A DNA stretch of 9,651 nt from Puniceicoccaceae bacterium (lineage in GTDB: Bacteria; Verrucomicrobiota; Verrucomicrobiia; Opitutales; Coraliomargaritaceae). Shown in pieces: positions 8,535 through 9,651 of the stretch (within the stretch, counting starts at the first letter, position 1; each line of letters opens with the position of its first letter). A program made the translations under genes and the position numbers. Below the pieces are notes generated by a model. It was not told the DNA's origin, made no database searches, and saw nothing but the letters and a program-made list of their open reading frames with translations. The stretch spans positions 1 to 9,651 of the forward strand of contig PXBU01000073.1 of NCBI GenBank assembly GCA_003566795.1, given 5' to 3'.

Positions 8535-9596
8535 TTAAAAATGCCCTTTCAGTCGCAGAAGAATCGATCCAAAACTGGATCGCTTGTCTTGGCCGGAAAA
8601 CTCATCGGTGCGTAAGGTCCGGCTGAAGCTGAGTTCCAGGCTGTCGTATCGGGCGGCGAGTCCAAAGCTGATTTCTCCCTGCCATGGTTCGGAGTTAACT
8701 GACTCTGACCAGCTGCGCGCGAGGGGTCCATCGAGGGTGATGTCGTGCAGGACACCGTAGCCGCGCACGCCGAAAAAACCGTAGAGGGAGAAAGCCGAGG
8801 GCAACTCGGACTGGTGATTGAAGAGAGTCTCCGTAAAGCTGCCCAATTGGACGCGTGGCGTGAGGTGGCTGTTGGGAAGGTTTTTCCCGACTCGGAAGTG
8901 TGTGCCGAGGTAAACGTCCGTCCGGAAGTTCCCGAGAGCGGTTCCCCATTCGGTAAAGCCGTCAACCTGCAGCGGCCAATCGGCGGTGGCATCCAGTTGT
9001 TGGATTCTTCGTTTATGGTCCAGATGCAAGTTCAGCGTTAACTCCCCCGGTGCTTGCGAGTCCCAGCCTTTGAAAAGGGGACTGCCGGATACGTTCTCGT
9101 GTATCCAATTTTGGAGATCCTGCCCGTAGCTGAGGCGACCGGTCGTGCCAATTGAGAGGGTAGCGGTGCTGGCGGAATGATCTCCGCTAACCTGCAGGGA
9201 AAACTCTAGACCACTCCAAGCCGCATAGGGGCGTTCGCCGCGGGGCGGGGTTAGAGCCTCTGCATCCCTTGGAGTGAACATCAGTTGGCTCAGCCCGATC
9301 CCGTATTGAAAGCGAAAGGCTTCGGCCTCGGGGAATCGCAAGGCATTGAAGGGCCCTTGGGCATTGCTGCCCGTCAATCGACGAAGCAGTTGTTGGAGGC
9401 GGTTGTGCTGCTCCGAATCCTCCGGGAGGGACCGGGTCAAGGCAATGCGCGCGCCATTGGTGTAACCTTCGTCCGTACCCGCGAAAAGATCATTATCCCA
9501 CTGCACACTTAAAGTATACGGCTGAGACGTCTCCGGCGACGCAGTCAGAGAAGCACACGTCAGTGCGACAGCGCAAAGTGAAGGCAAGATTCGCAT
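8535..9596 (-). CDS. LpxR-like lipid A deacylase family outer-membrane protein (DUF2219)
   Basis: This is a predicted outer-membrane beta-barrel of 353 residues. LpxR of Salmonella removes the 3'-acyloxyacyl chain of lipid A from the outer leaflet. The first 20 residues form a signal peptide (basic start, hydrophobic core LCAVALTCASL, likely cut near AS-PE). The mature protein opens with the family motif WDNDLFAGTDEGYTNGAR: N35-D36 match the active-site Asn/Asp pair, and T46-N47-G48 follow. Further family landmarks are ERPYAAW (121-127), GQDLQNWIHE (158-167) with H166 at the place of the catalytic histidine, and GWDSQ (177-181). The chain ends with Phe (RLKGHF), the usual C-terminal residue for barrel assembly. 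Alternating hydrophobic/polar strands dominate the rest. The activity is inferred. Many environmental members of this family are untested, so I give no gene symbol. Confidence 0.85.
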   Translation of the reverse strand: MRILPSLCAVALTCASLTASPETSQPYTLSVQWDNDLFAGTDEGYTNGARIALTRSLPEDSEQHNRLQQLLRRLTGSNAQGPFNALRFPEAEAFRFQYGIGLSQLMFTPRDAEALTPPRGERPYAAWSGLEFSLQVSGDHSASTATLSIGTTGRLSYGQDLQNWIHENVSGSPLFKGWDSQAPGELTLNLHLDHKRRIQQLDATADWPLQVDGFTEWGTALGNFRTDVYLGTHFRVGKNLPNSHLTPRVQLGSFTETLFNHQSELPSAFSLYGFFGVRGYGVLHDITLDGPLARSWSESVNSEPWQGEISFGLAARYDSLELSFSRTLRTDEFSGQDKRSSFGSILLRLKGHF

Positions 9597-9639
9597 CGCC
9601 TGAGTGCTAGAGCCGTGTCGGCCTTAAGGCAAGCGGGGG

Positions 9640-9645
9640 TTTATA
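9640..9645 (-). promoter_or_regulatory. Candidate -10 element for the LpxR-like gene
   Basis: On the minus strand TATAAA matches the -10 consensus at 5 of 6 bases, 43 bases before the ATG at 9596. The corresponding -35 would fall beyond the window edge, so it cannot be tested here. The same short AT-rich patch also reads TATAAT on the plus strand (9642-9647), which weakens the call. Confidence 0.2.
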
Positions 9646-9651
9646 ATCTAA

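Overview
The window is about 58% GC by eye and carries a gene-dense bacterial region. The organism appears to be a Gram-negative (two-membrane) bacterium. The evidence is a full set of proton-pumping NADH:quinone oxidoreductase (complex I) membrane subunits plus an outer-membrane beta-barrel of the LpxR lipid A deacylase type. Weak or absent Shine-Dalgarno sequences at several starts and the overall protein character suggest Verrucomicrobiota (Opitutae-like). That placement is an impression from protein style, not a demonstrated assignment.

Region 1 (2-6369, + strand) is the 3' half of a nuo operon in canonical order: nuoI, nuoJ, nuoK, nuoL, nuoM, nuoN. The genes are packed tightly: 4-bp ATGA overlaps at J/K and K/L, a 1-bp TAATG overlap at M/N, a 5-bp gap at I/J and a 15-bp gap at L/M. 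NuoI carries the last two 4Fe-4S clusters (N6a/N6b) that pass electrons toward quinone. NuoJ and NuoK form part of the membrane-arm half-channel next to the quinone site. NuoL, M and N are the three antiporter-like proton-translocating subunits. nuoA-H presumably lie upstream, outside the window. The one anomaly is NuoM, which lacks the TM7 lysine present in its sisters NuoL (K224) and NuoN (K245) and has several other charge changes around the same site.

Region 2 (6370-7600, + strand) starts with a 168-bp spacer. The spacer contains a possible 43-codon leader ORF and a 13-bp palindrome. It is followed by a single Gfo/Idh/MocA-family NAD(P)-dependent oxidoreductase of unknown substrate, unrelated to complex I.

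Region 3 (7601-9596, - strand) is read toward region 2. In transcription order it holds an LpxR-like outer-membrane protein (8535-9596), a 174-bp spacer with no clear signal, a VTT/TVP38-type (DedA-superfamily) inner-membrane protein (7701-8360), and a previously easy-to-miss 46-codon ORF (7601-7741) overlapping its 3' end. Together they may be an envelope/lipid-related group. No gene-free stretch exceeds 300 bases. I saw no tRNA, rRNA, insertion sequence, CRISPR array or convincing rho-independent terminator, and nothing that amounts to a new defence or mobile system.
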